Assembly: GCA_017481945.1 (NCBI GenBank)
Contig: JAFUOJ010000021.1
Span: 124,001-188,000, forward strand
Direction of reading: 5' to 3'
DNA length: 64,000 nt
Source: Parabacteroides sp.
Lineage (GTDB): Bacteria > Bacteroidota > Bacteroidia > Bacteroidales > Tannerellaceae
Positions 35,218 through 43,519 of the stretch are shown here, in pieces; position 1 is the stretch's first letter; every line of letters starts with the position of its first letter. The translations under genes and the position numbers were made by a program. The notes beneath the pieces were generated by a model, which worked only from the letters and a program-made list of their open reading frames with translations, ran no database searches and was not told the DNA's origin.

Positions 35218-35497
35218 AAAGCGCGGGATCTGTACCTGTTACTTATCCCACGTTCCAGGCCTTCGCATTGCCTACTATACAAGGATAAGCAACGCAGAAG
35301 CCCACGCCGATATGCGATATAACCTCACACTTAAATAAGCATGAAGCATATAATACATACCCCCGCAGACATCTACTGCTGCCTCGTCTCCTTGTATAGT
35401 TCTAAAGTTGCGAAGTTTGGAACATAGAAGACAAGACGTCAAGTAAACGCCTTTCAAATATATGTCTGCCCCTATCCTCATAAATCGGCGAAGGGAC
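35218..35497 (-). ncRNA. Candidate large structured RNA with long-range loop pairing, about 280 nt
   Basis: Bounded by a -7 element TACATTTG (35502-35509) and a terminator (GCGGGAT 35223-35229 with ATCCCAC 35245-35251, then six T in minus RNA). It is GC-rich against very AT-rich flanks. Helices that can form together are CGCCGA 35305-35310 with TCGGCG 35485-35490; GCAGACAT 35365-35372 with ATGTCTGC 35462-35469; and GCCTCGTCTC 35381-35390 with AAGACAAGAC 35428-35437. A 3' hairpin pairs 35258-35272 with 35289-35303. The loop of that hairpin, ACTATACAAGG (35274-35284), is perfectly complementary over 11 bases to CCTTGTATAGT (35390-35400), giving a pseudoknot or alternative fold. It lacks tmRNA, RNase P and SRP signatures. 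Identity unknown; Bacteroidales-1 or 6S-type RNA should be tested. A small frame across it (35275-35499) is probably accidental. Confidence 0.65.
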
Positions 35498-35501
35498 ATG
35501 G

Positions 35502-35509
35502 CAAATGTA
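35502..35509 (-). promoter_or_regulatory. -7 element of the 35-kb structured RNA
   Basis: The minus strand reads TACATTTG directly upstream of the inferred 5' end; no standard -33 box at the usual spacing. Confidence 0.55.
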
Positions 35510-36030
35510 TAAATTATTTATTACTAAATGAAAAAAACAAAAACAAATCTTTTAAAAAACACCACTTTACCAGTTCATCAAAACGACACCTATTTCCCAC
35601 AAACAAAATCTTTTCGCTTTAAACAATACATTTTCTATTTCATTTCGTCAAACTTTAACTTTTGGAGAATTGAATATTTGAAAAGAGAACAAAGACTTTG
35701 CATGTAGGATGGAAATATACAAGGGGTATATTTTTTACTTGGGGAGGTATTTGAAAAAAGTTTGGATATTTTTCGGAAAAAGTCTAAACTTTTTGTGTAA
35801 AAAGTCCAGACTTTTAAAATCAAAAGTTTAGACTTTTTTCATCCTAAAAAACGGGTAAAAGTGACAAAAACCGATACTTTCAGCGCAAAAAGTACTGTTT
35901 TCTCCCTCTTTTTCCCATAAACTACGATTTTGGAAACCTTTTATCTCCGATTTTTAGTTTCTATTTTACTCCATTTTTGAATCAAATTTGAATTGACAAA
36001 ATGTCACTTTTCATTCGAGCGACATCACAC
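35510..36030. other. Long AT-rich intergenic region
   Basis: Apart from repeat array C, this region shows no gene, RNA signal or repeat I can defend. It separates the ncRNA promoter from the terminator of the PurF-like gene. Confidence 0.6.
35756..35837. repeat. Periodic palindrome array C (word AAAAGT/ACTTTT)
   Basis: AAAAGT begins at 35756, 35778, 35800 and 35822, an exact 22-base period. ACTTTT begins at 35788, 35810 and 35832, also exactly 22 apart; in the first unit the right arm is degenerate. The full units read AAAAGTYYRRACTTTT with small variation in the centre. Confidence 0.88.
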
Positions 36031-36069
36031 AAAAAAGCAAGAACCTCTCCTATTGAGATCCTTGCTTTC
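36031..36069 (-). terminator. Terminator of the PurF-like gene
   Basis: AAAGCAAG and CTTGCTTT with an inner CTC/GAG; the A run on the low side gives the minus-strand T tract. Confidence 0.8.
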
Positions 36070-36096
36070 TTCATTATTCAAAATGAATCATTTCAT

Positions 36097-37503
36097 TTAG
36101 AAACAACTACTTCCATCAAAACAGTGTGTACAAACCTTACATTTCGGCAAACCAATCGCCTCTACTAAAGTTTCAACTGTATTAAATTTCAGAGAGGTTA
36201 GGCTAAAACGATCGGCAATGATTTGCACCATTTTCTTATATTCCGGTGAATCTGTTGTAGCATACTTCTCTAAGTTTTTGTTTTCATCTCCCTCTAATTC
36301 CTTGATAATTCGGCGAGTAATCAACTCTAAAGGTGTCTTGGAAGAAGTAAAGCCTATGAAAGGACAACTATAAATCAATGGAGGACAGGCGATACGCATG
36401 TGGACTTCCTTAGCTCCATAATCATATAATATCTTTACATTATCACGAAGTTGCGTTCCACGTACGATAGAGTCATCGCAGAACAGAATGCGTTTTCCCT
36501 CCAACATGGCACGGTTCGGGATCAACTTCATCTTAGCAACCAAAGAACGTAGTTCTTGATTAGCCGGGGTAAAGCTACGAGGCCAAGTCGGTGTATATTT
36601 AGCAATTGCCCGATGATAAGGAGCCCCTTTTCCTTCAGCATAGCCTAAAGCCATTCCAACTCCGGAGTCAGGAATACCACAAACACAGTCTACTTCGTTT
36701 TCATCTTTCTTACCCATCTTATAACCACATTGGAATCGTACCTCCTCAACATTCCGACCTTCATAGCAAGAAACCGGGAAACCATAATAGACCCAAAGGA
36801 ATGAACAAACCTGCATTTCTTCGTTTGGTTTACGTATTTGCTCAATACCATCAGCACGTAAACGAAGGATTTCTCCCGGACCTACATATCTATCTATTTC
36901 ATAATCCAAGTTCGGCAAACTACTGGATTCACTGGTTGCAGCGAATGCACCCTCTTTTTTTCCAATAATAATCGGTGTACGTCCCCATTTATCACGGGCA
37001 ACAATAATCCCATCTTCGGTTAATAATAGCAATGAACAGGAACCTTTTATCCGGTTATATACATTCTCTATCCCCTCAACAAAGTTTTTTCCCTGCGTAA
37101 TCAACAAGGCAACCAACTCTGTTTGATTGGTCTTACCAGAGCTTAATTCAGAGAAATGCATATTCGCATCCAATAATTCACGCTCCAATTCATCTAAATT
37201 ATTAATCTTAGCAACCGTTACAATTGCGAATTTTCCTAAATGAGAATTAATAACAATAGGCTGTGCGTCCGTATCACTAATAATACCAATACCGGCATTA
37301 CCTACAAACTTAGGAAGAGAAGATTCAAACTTTGTACGGAAATAAGAGCTTTCCAAATTGTGAATAGAACGAGTAAAACCAGACTCTTTATCATAGGTTA
37401 CCATACCACCACGGCGAGTCCCTAAATGAGAATTATAGTCGGTTCCATAGAATAAATCAGTAGAACAAGCCGACTTTGAAATAGTTCCAAAAAAACCACC
37501 CAT
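36097..37503 (-). CDS. Amidophosphoribosyltransferase paralogue lacking the N-terminal cysteine
   Basis: 468 residues with the overall PurF plan: a class II glutamine amidotransferase domain (about 1-230) and a type I phosphoribosyltransferase domain with the PRPP loop ILFCDDSIVRGTQL (near residue 343). In true PurF the residue after the initiator or propeptide is the catalytic Cys. Here the protein begins MGGFFG, with Gly in that place and the nearest Cys at 13. The rest of the glutaminase pocket (GTRRGGM, NAGIG) is still recognisable. A Cys-rich end, CKVCTHCFDGSSC, could bind metal or an Fe-S cluster. It is a single gene with its own -7 element and terminator. It may use ammonia or a partner glutaminase, or act as something other than the purine enzyme. 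Confidence 0.82.
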   Translation of the reverse strand: MGGFFGTISKSACSTDLFYGTDYNSHLGTRRGGMVTYDKESGFTRSIHNLESSYFRTKFESSLPKFVGNAGIGIISDTDAQPIVINSHLGKFAIVTVAKINNLDELERELLDANMHFSELSSGKTNQTELVALLITQGKNFVEGIENVYNRIKGSCSLLLLTEDGIIVARDKWGRTPIIIGKKEGAFAATSESSSLPNLDYEIDRYVGPGEILRLRADGIEQIRKPNEEMQVCSFLWVYYGFPVSCYEGRNVEEVRFQCGYKMGKKDENEVDCVCGIPDSGVGMALGYAEGKGAPYHRAIAKYTPTWPRSFTPANQELRSLVAKMKLIPNRAMLEGKRILFCDDSIVRGTQLRDNVKILYDYGAKEVHMRIACPPLIYSCPFIGFTSSKTPLELITRRIIKELEGDENKNLEKYATTDSPEYKKMVQIIADRFSLTSLKFNTVETLVEAIGLPKCKVCTHCFDGSSCF

Positions 37504-37529
37504 GTGTTTTTAAATTTTGAATTTGGCTG

Positions 37530-37537
37530 CAAAGGTA
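37530..37537 (-). promoter_or_regulatory. -7 element of the PurF-like gene
   Basis: The minus strand reads TACCTTTG, 26 bases before the ATG. Confidence 0.6.
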
Positions 37538-37678
37538 TAAGATTATTTCAAAAATCCTTTAAGAGAATAAAAACAATCACACACTTTTTATTACTTCAAT
37601 TTATCAACACAAAAGAGAATCTTAATACTTATTTTGCTCAAAAAGAACTAAAATGTGCAGATTCTAAATCAAAAGTTC

Positions 37679-37708
37679 TTTGAGATAAAGAATGTTTGAT
37701 TACATTTG
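37679..37708 (+). promoter_or_regulatory. Promoter of the etf operon (-33 and -7 boxes)
   Basis: TTTG at 37679-37682 and TACATTTG at 37701-37708 with an 18-base spacer; the best complete Bacteroidetes promoter in the window. Confidence 0.7.
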
Positions 37709-37773
37709 CAACCGGATAATTATGCTTAAATTTGTACTAATTATCTAATATTGAAATCTAATATTCTTATAAT

Positions 37774-38652
37774 ATGAGTTTAAAAATTATTGTATTAGCG
37801 AAGCAAGTTCCGGATACACGCAATGTAGGAAAGGACGCGATGAAAGAAGACGGTACTATCAACCGTGCTGCTCTTCCCGCTATTTTCAACCCGGAAGACT
37901 TGAATGCTCTTGAACAAGCGCTTCGTTTGAAAGACACCTATCCAGGAACTACTGTAACCCTATTAACAATGGGTCCTGGTCGTGCCGCAGAAATTATTCG
38001 TGAAGGTTTATATCGTGGTGCTGATGGTGGTTATTTATTAACTGACCGTGCCTTTGCTGGTGCTGACACGTTAGCTACTTCTTATGCATTGGCAACAGCT
38101 ATCAAGAAAATCGGAGAATATGACATTATTATCGGTGGTCGTCAAGCTATTGATGGAGATACAGCTCAAGTAGGTCCACAGGTCGCTGAAAAATTGGGAT
38201 TGACTCAAATCACTTATGCTGAAGAGATCTTAAATGTAGATGAAGCGACTCGTCGTATCACAGTAAAACGTCATATTGATGGTGGTGTTGAAACCGTAGA
38301 AGGTCCTCTTCCTATTGTCATCACTGTAAACGGTTCGGCAGCTCCTTGTCGTCCACGCAATGCTAAATTAGTGATGAAATACAAACGTGCTTTAGGAGCA
38401 CAGGAAAAAGCAGCTACTACAGTAGATATGCCTGAATTGTATGAAACTCGCCCCTATTTGAATATTCAAGAATGGAGTGTTGCTGATGTAAATGGTGATT
38501 TGGCACAATGCGGTTTGTCAGGCTCACCAACTAAAGTTAAAGCCATCCAGAATATTGTTTTCCAAGCGAAAGAAAGCAAGACACTGACTGGGTCAGACAA
38601 GGATGTTGAAGATTTGATTGTTGAACTGTTAGCTAACCACACAATTGGGTAA
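37774..38652 (+). CDS. etfB: Electron transfer flavoprotein beta subunit
   Basis: Small subunit of the EtfAB flavoprotein, carrying electrons from acyl-CoA dehydrogenase. The protein (292 residues) begins KIIVLAKQVPDTR, typical of EtfB. The AMP- or NAD-binding segment DGDTAQVGPQVAEKLGL and the signature VKRHIDGGVETVEGPLPIVITV are visible. Its length is above that of mitochondrial type (about 255). Whether it is of the electron-bifurcating class cannot be settled by eye. Operon with etfA (2 bases later) and an acyl-CoA dehydrogenase. Confidence 0.94.
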   Translation: MSLKIIVLAKQVPDTRNVGKDAMKEDGTINRAALPAIFNPEDLNALEQALRLKDTYPGTTVTLLTMGPGRAAEIIREGLYRGADGGYLLTDRAFAGADTLATSYALATAIKKIGEYDIIIGGRQAIDGDTAQVGPQVAEKLGLTQITYAEEILNVDEATRRITVKRHIDGGVETVEGPLPIVITVNGSAAPCRPRNAKLVMKYKRALGAQEKAATTVDMPELYETRPYLNIQEWSVADVNGDLAQCGLSGSPTKVKAIQNIVFQAKESKTLTGSDKDVEDLIVELLANHTIG

Positions 38653-38654
38653 TT

Positions 38655-39674
38655 ATGAATAATGTATTTGTATATTGTGAACTTGAAGGCACAACAGTTG
38701 CCGATGTAAGTCTCGAACTTTTGACCAAAGGTCGTAAGTTAGCGAATCAGTTAAACTGCCAATTGGAAGCAATTGTTGCCGGTTCTGGTTTAGAAGGTAT
38801 TGAAAAGCAGGTAATGCCATTTGGAGTAGACAAAGTACATGTATTCGACGCTCCGGGTTTATTCCCTTATACTTCACTTCCTCACGCTTCTATCCTAATT
38901 AATTTATTTAAAGAAGAAAAGCCACAAATCTGTTTGATGGGTGCAACTGTCATCGGTCGTGACTTAGGTCCTCGTGTTTCTTCTGCTTTGACAAGTGGTT
39001 TGACAGCGGACTGTACTTCTCTTGAAATTGGTTCACACGAAGATAAAAAGGCAGGTATTACTTATGAAAATCTATTATATCAGATTCGTCCGGCTTTCGG
39101 AGGTAATATCGTTGCTACGATTATCAACCCGGAACATCGTCCACAAATGGCGACAGTTCGTGAAGGTGTGATGAAGAAAGAAGTTTTAGATGTAAACTAT
39201 CAAGGTGAAGTTGTTAAACATGACGTAGCAAAGTATGTTCCTGAAACAGACTACGTAGTAAAAGTAATTGACCGTCACGTTGAAAAGGCTAAACATAATT
39301 TGAAAGGAGCTCCAATTGTAATCGCTGGTGGTTACGGTATGGGATCCAAAGAGGGATTCGACATGTTGTTCGAATTGGCAAAAGAGCTTCATGCAGAAGT
39401 TGGTGCCAGCCGTGCAGCTGTTGACGCAGGCTTCTGTGATCATGATCGTCAAATCGGTCAAACAGGTGTAACTGTTCGCCCTAAATTGTATATAGCTTGT
39501 GGTATATCCGGACAGATTCAGCACATTGCCGGTATGCAAGATGCTGGTATCATCATCTCTATCAATAACGATGAGAATGCTCCTATCAATACTATCGCTG
39601 ATTATGTAATCAACGGTACAGTAGAAGAAGTCATCCCGAAGATGATTAAGTATTACAAACAGAACAGCAAGTAA
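38655..39674 (+). CDS. etfA: Electron transfer flavoprotein alpha subunit
   Basis: FAD-binding large subunit of ETF, 339 residues. The C-terminal FAD domain has IVIAGGYGMGSKEGFD, GASRAAVDAGF, QIGQTGVTVRPKLYIACGISGQIQH and INNDENAPI, all canonical. Start two bases after etfB and four bases before the dehydrogenase. Part of an acyl-CoA oxidation or reduction module. Confidence 0.96.
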   Translation: MNNVFVYCELEGTTVADVSLELLTKGRKLANQLNCQLEAIVAGSGLEGIEKQVMPFGVDKVHVFDAPGLFPYTSLPHASILINLFKEEKPQICLMGATVIGRDLGPRVSSALTSGLTADCTSLEIGSHEDKKAGITYENLLYQIRPAFGGNIVATIINPEHRPQMATVREGVMKKEVLDVNYQGEVVKHDVAKYVPETDYVVKVIDRHVEKAKHNLKGAPIVIAGGYGMGSKEGFDMLFELAKELHAEVGASRAAVDAGFCDHDRQIGQTGVTVRPKLYIACGISGQIQHIAGMQDAGIIISINNDENAPINTIADYVINGTVEEVIPKMIKYYKQNSK

Positions 39675-39678
39675 AGAG

Positions 39679-41385
39679 ATGGCAAATTATTATACAGACA
39701 TTCCGGAACTCAAGTATCACTTGAACAATCCGATGATGGAACGTATTTGCGAACTGAAAGAACGCAATTACAGAGACAAAGATGAATTTGACTATGCACC
39801 GCAGAACTACGCTGACGCATTGGATTCATTCGACAAAGTACTCGAAATTACAGGTGAAATCACAGGTGAAATCATTGCTCCAAACGCAGAAGGGGTAGAC
39901 GCAGAAGGCCCTCATTGTGCAAATGGTCGTGTGGAATATGCTTCAGGTACAAAGCAAAATTTGGAAGCAACTGTTAAAGCAGGCTTAAATGGTATGACTA
40001 TGCCTCGCCGTTTTGGTGGTTTGAATTTCCCAATTACTCCATACACAATGTGTGCAGAAATTGTTGCTGCTGCTGACGCTGGTTTTGGCAATATCTGGTC
40101 ATTACAGGACTGTATTGAAACACTTTATGAATTTGGTAATGAAGATCAACACAGTCGTTTCATTCCGCGTATTTGTGCAGGGGAAACAATGTCAATGGAC
40201 TTAACCGAACCAGACGCGGGTTCAGACTTACAGTCTGTAATGTTGAAAGCTACATTCGACGAAAAGGAAAACTGCTGGCGTTTGAACGGGGTTAAACGTT
40301 TCATCACAAACGGTGACGCAGACTTGCATTTGGTATTGGCTCGCTCAGAAGAAGGTACAAAAGATGGACGCGGTCTATCTATGTTCATCTATGACAAAAA
40401 TGATGGTGGTGTAAATGTTCGCCGTATTGAAAATAAATTGGGTATTCACGGTTCTCCTACTTGTGAATTAGTTTACAAAAATGCAAAAGCTGAGCTTTGT
40501 GGAGATCGTAAATTAGGTTTGATTAAATACGTCATGGCCTTGATGAACGGTGCTCGTTTGGGTATCGCTGCACAGTCAGTAGGTTTAAGTCAAGCAGCTT
40601 ACAATGAAGGATTAGCATACGCAAAAGAGCGTAAACAGTTTGGTAAAGCTATTATTGAATTCCCTGCTGTTTATGATATGTTATCCATCATGAAAGCCAA
40701 ATTGGACGCGGGTCGTGCTCTATTGTATCAGACATCTCGTTACGTAGATATTTACAAAGCATTAGATGATATTGCTCGCGAACGTAAATTAACTCCAGAA
40801 GAACGTCAAGAACAAAAGAAGTTTGCAAAATTAGCAGACGCTTTCACACCGTTAGCAAAAGGTATGAACTCTGAATATTGTAATCAGAATGCGTATGATT
40901 GTATCCAGATTCATGGAGGTTCCGGTTTCATGTTGGAATATGCGTGTCAGCGAATTTATCGCGATGCTCGTATTACTTCTATCTATGAAGGAACGACTCA
41001 ATTACAAACAGTAGCAGCTATTCGTTACGTGACTAATGGTTCTTACTTGGCAACTATCCGCGAATATGAAGCGATACCTTGTGCTCCCGAAATGGAAACT
41101 TTAATGGCGCGTTTGAAAGTTATGACAGACAAGTTTGAAGCTTGTACTAATATTGCTAAAGCTGCTCAAAACCAAGAATTACAAGATTTCGTTGCACGTC
41201 GTTTGATGGAAATGGCAGCAGATTGTATCATGGCCCATTTATTAATCCAAGATGCAACTAAAGCTCCAGAAATGTTTGCGAAATCTGCAGTTGTTTATAT
41301 GAACTATGCAGAAGCAGAAGTTGAAAAGCATACTAACTTTATCACCAACTTTAATGCTGACGCTTTAGTAAATTACAGACAATAA
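39679..41385 (+). CDS. Acyl-CoA dehydrogenase, long form with C-terminal extension
   Basis: 568 residues. The flavin dehydrogenase domains are clear: CAEIVAAADAGFGNIWSLQDC, SMDLTEPDAGSDLQS (flavin and substrate strand), ERKQFGKAI, IHGGSGFM and YEGTTQLQ with the catalytic Glu. The extra length beyond about 460 residues is a helical domain as in the longer FadE5/AcdA-like forms. With EtfBA it forms an acyl-CoA/enoyl-CoA redox unit, possibly tied to butyrate or branched-chain metabolism in an anaerobe; no other fatty acid gene is adjacent. A terminator follows directly. Confidence 0.93.
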   Translation: MANYYTDIPELKYHLNNPMMERICELKERNYRDKDEFDYAPQNYADALDSFDKVLEITGEITGEIIAPNAEGVDAEGPHCANGRVEYASGTKQNLEATVKAGLNGMTMPRRFGGLNFPITPYTMCAEIVAAADAGFGNIWSLQDCIETLYEFGNEDQHSRFIPRICAGETMSMDLTEPDAGSDLQSVMLKATFDEKENCWRLNGVKRFITNGDADLHLVLARSEEGTKDGRGLSMFIYDKNDGGVNVRRIENKLGIHGSPTCELVYKNAKAELCGDRKLGLIKYVMALMNGARLGIAAQSVGLSQAAYNEGLAYAKERKQFGKAIIEFPAVYDMLSIMKAKLDAGRALLYQTSRYVDIYKALDDIARERKLTPEERQEQKKFAKLADAFTPLAKGMNSEYCNQNAYDCIQIHGGSGFMLEYACQRIYRDARITSIYEGTTQLQTVAAIRYVTNGSYLATIREYEAIPCAPEMETLMARLKVMTDKFEACTNIAKAAQNQELQDFVARRLMEMAADCIMAHLLIQDATKAPEMFAKSAVVYMNYAEAEVEKHTNFITNFNADALVNYRQ

Positions 41386-41401
41386 TTGATTCTCCTTATT
41401 A

Positions 41402-41440
41402 TAAAAAGGACAGAGATTATAAACACTCTGTCCTTTTTTG
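41402..41440. terminator. Bidirectional terminator overlapping the MATE stop region
   Basis: AAAAAGGACAGAG pairs with CTCTGTCCTTTTTT. It ends the etf operon, and the convergent MATE gene stops at 41417 within it, so its last codons are encoded by one arm. Confidence 0.85.
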
Positions 41441-42721
41441 TTTATGACGAAACAGAATCCATTCCATAATTCCTCGTAATAAAAGATAAGCTAAAAAAGC
41501 CATCCATAAAGCATGATTTCCTAAATAACCTGAAAAGCTATAATATATTAAAAAGAAACAAACTGAAGCTATTAACATCGAATAAAGCATAAATCGGGTT
41601 TCTGTTGCCCCAATTAAAATACCATCCCAAAGGAAGGCGGCAAAACCAGCAAATGGTATTGCTAATACCCAATAAAAATATCCTCCAGCTTCTCGAATTA
41701 CCAAGGTATCATTTGTCAAAAGAGAAAGAAAGTTTTTTCCTCCTAATCCATATAATAGAGTAAAAAAAAGAGCCAATCCAACTCCCCAACCAAATAAAAA
41801 ATGAACCATACGCTCAAATCCTTTTGAGTTCTGTGCCCCAATATATCGACCTGCTAAGGCTTCACCAGCATAAGCAAACCCATCCATTATATAAGAGAAA
41901 AGAGTAAAAAGTTGCATTAACAAAGTATTAACTGCCAAAATAACATCTCCCTGTTTTGCACCCGTTGAAGTAAAAAAAGTAGTAACAGCGACCAAACAAA
42001 GTGTTCGGAAAAAAATATCACTATTTACCTGAAAGAAACGGCGCATAGAAACTTTATCTATCAGATCTTGCCAACAAACTTGTCCTTTTAATCGCTTTCG
42101 ATAATAGGTAAACCATAAATACAGAGCAAGAAAAAAACCTGCATATTGTGCAATTAAAGTTCCTAAAGCAACACCCTCAACTTTCATTCCCAACACAAAT
42201 ACGAAAAGAAGACTAACAACTATATTGATTACATTTTGAGCAATCGCAACAAACATAGGGAAACGAGAATTTTGCATACCTATAAACCAACCTGAAAAAC
42301 CATATAATCCTAATACAGCAGGTGCTCCCCAAACACAAATATTAAAATAAGAAATAGCTAAAGTTTCAACTGCCTCCGTTGTATCTAATAAAGAAAAAGC
42401 AACATTTCGAATGGGATATTGAAAAAGAAGTAACAGCAAAGAGATAAAAAATCCAATTCCAACAGCTCGATATAAAACTCGTGTCACATCCTGTAAATCC
42501 CGTCTTCCTAAAGCTTGAGAAGTCATTCCACTGGTTCCCATACGCAAAAAACCAAAAAGCCAATAGATAATATTAAATAACATACTACCTATAGCAATCG
42601 CACCAATATAAGAAGCTGCCCCTAAATGACCAACAATTGCAACATCAACTAACCCCAACAAAGGAACAGTAATATTAGAAACAATGGAAGGAAATGCCAA
42701 TTGAAGTATTTTTCTATTCAT
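41417..42721 (-). CDS. MATE-family efflux transporter (DinF-like)
   Basis: 434 residues, twelve predicted membrane helices, starting MNRKILQLAFPSIVSNITVPLLGLVDVAIVGHLG, a signature of the DinF/NorM branch. MATE proteins export cationic drugs or small metabolites by sodium or proton antiport. Family is clear; substrate is not. The C-terminus is encoded within the terminator shared with the etf operon. A -7 element is at 42750-42757. Confidence 0.93.
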   Translation of the reverse strand: MNRKILQLAFPSIVSNITVPLLGLVDVAIVGHLGAASYIGAIAIGSMLFNIIYWLFGFLRMGTSGMTSQALGRRDLQDVTRVLYRAVGIGFFISLLLLLFQYPIRNVAFSLLDTTEAVETLAISYFNICVWGAPAVLGLYGFSGWFIGMQNSRFPMFVAIAQNVINIVVSLLFVFVLGMKVEGVALGTLIAQYAGFFLALYLWFTYYRKRLKGQVCWQDLIDKVSMRRFFQVNSDIFFRTLCLVAVTTFFTSTGAKQGDVILAVNTLLMQLFTLFSYIMDGFAYAGEALAGRYIGAQNSKGFERMVHFLFGWGVGLALFFTLLYGLGGKNFLSLLTNDTLVIREAGGYFYWVLAIPFAGFAAFLWDGILIGATETRFMLYSMLIASVCFFLIYYSFSGYLGNHALWMAFLAYLLLRGIMEWILFRHKQKRTECL

Positions 42722-42749
42722 CTTTTTTTCTCTTTTTTCTTTTAGAGTT

Positions 42750-42757
42750 CAAAGATA
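42750..42757 (-). promoter_or_regulatory. -7 element of the MATE gene
   Basis: The minus strand reads TATCTTTG, 29 bases before the ATG. Confidence 0.6.
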
Positions 42758-42771
42758 AACAAAAACAGTTA

Positions 42772-42808
42772 TAAAAAACGAAAGCCGCGGGATTCACATC
42801 CGGCGGCC
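42772..42808 (-). terminator. Terminator of tpx
   Basis: GCCGCCGGAT pairs with ATCCCGCGGC (minus strand), followed by TTTCGTTTTTTA. Confidence 0.8.
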
Positions 42809-42858
42809 TCCTACACTAACCCTTAACTTTAACCAATGAAAAACAATAATCTTTTTAA

Positions 42859-43362
42859 TCAAATTCTTAACGAAGCAACCGCTGCTTCAAAATTCGGTTC
42901 ATTTATAATCTCTGGAACTAATTCCCTATAAATAATCTTACCTGATTCATCAATCACAATCACACTTCGAGCTAATAAACCTGCAAGTGGACCGTCAATC
43001 ATCAATAGTCCATATTCCCTTTCAAAACAAGAATCCCGGAACATAGAAATAGGAATAACCCTCTCAATTCCTTCCGTTGTACAAAAACGTCCTTGTGCGA
43101 AAGGCAAGTCTTTTGATACTGCAAGCACCACTGTATTTAAACAAGAAGCAGCTTCTTTATTAAAACGTCTCACAGAAGCAGCACAGACTGCAGTATCCAA
43201 ACTTGGAAATACATTAATCACTACTTTTTTCCCTCTTAAAGATTTCAGATGTAATTCTGACAAATCACTTCTTACGCCTTTAAAATCCGGAGCCTCTGCT
43301 CCTACTTCTGGTAATACACCATTCGTATTTACCTCTTGTCCTTTAAATGTTATCTTCGCCAT
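42859..43362 (-). CDS. tpx: Thiol peroxidase
   Basis: A 167-residue peroxiredoxin of the Tpx class reducing peroxides with thioredoxin. The peroxidatic Cys is in DTAVCAASVRRF (residue 60) and the resolving Cys in GRFCTTEGIERV (residue 94). N-terminal ITFKGQEVNTNG is family-typical. A -7 element TACATTTG lies at 43398-43405, and a terminator follows at 42772, so it is a single-gene unit. Confidence 0.96.
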   Translation of the reverse strand: MAKITFKGQEVNTNGVLPEVGAEAPDFKGVRSDLSELHLKSLRGKKVVINVFPSLDTAVCAASVRRFNKEAASCLNTVVLAVSKDLPFAQGRFCTTEGIERVIPISMFRDSCFEREYGLLMIDGPLAGLLARSVIVIDESGKIIYRELVPEIINEPNFEAAVASLRI

Positions 43363-43397
43363 AATGAAATATTTATCGCTTCATTTAAAGTTGCATA

Positions 43398-43405
43398 CAA
43401 ATGTA
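43398..43405 (-). promoter_or_regulatory. -7 element of tpx
   Basis: The minus strand reads TACATTTG, 36 bases before the ATG. Confidence 0.6.
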
Positions 43406-43493
43406 AGAAACTTTTTACCACATAACCAAATAGAAATGAAGATTGTTTTCTTATTTAACTCTTTTTAACAACATTCTTATATAATACTTTGTA

Positions 43494-43501
43494 TATATTT
43501 G
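43494..43501 (+). promoter_or_regulatory. -7 element deciding the rmuC start
   Basis: TATATTTG overlaps an upstream in-frame TTG at 43499, so translation must begin at the ATG at 43520. Confidence 0.6.
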
Positions 43502-43519
43502 TCGAAAACAAACAAAAAA

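Noticed and set aside
35275-35499. 74-codon open frame on the minus strand as a small protein gene
   Set aside because: It coincides with a stretch whose pairing, promoter and terminator fit a structured RNA, its start lies at the inferred RNA 5' end with no leader, and the amino acid sequence has no recognisable features.
43499-43519. TTG start for rmuC at 43499
   Set aside because: It overlaps the TATATTTG promoter element; the ATG at 43520 begins the membrane helix directly.
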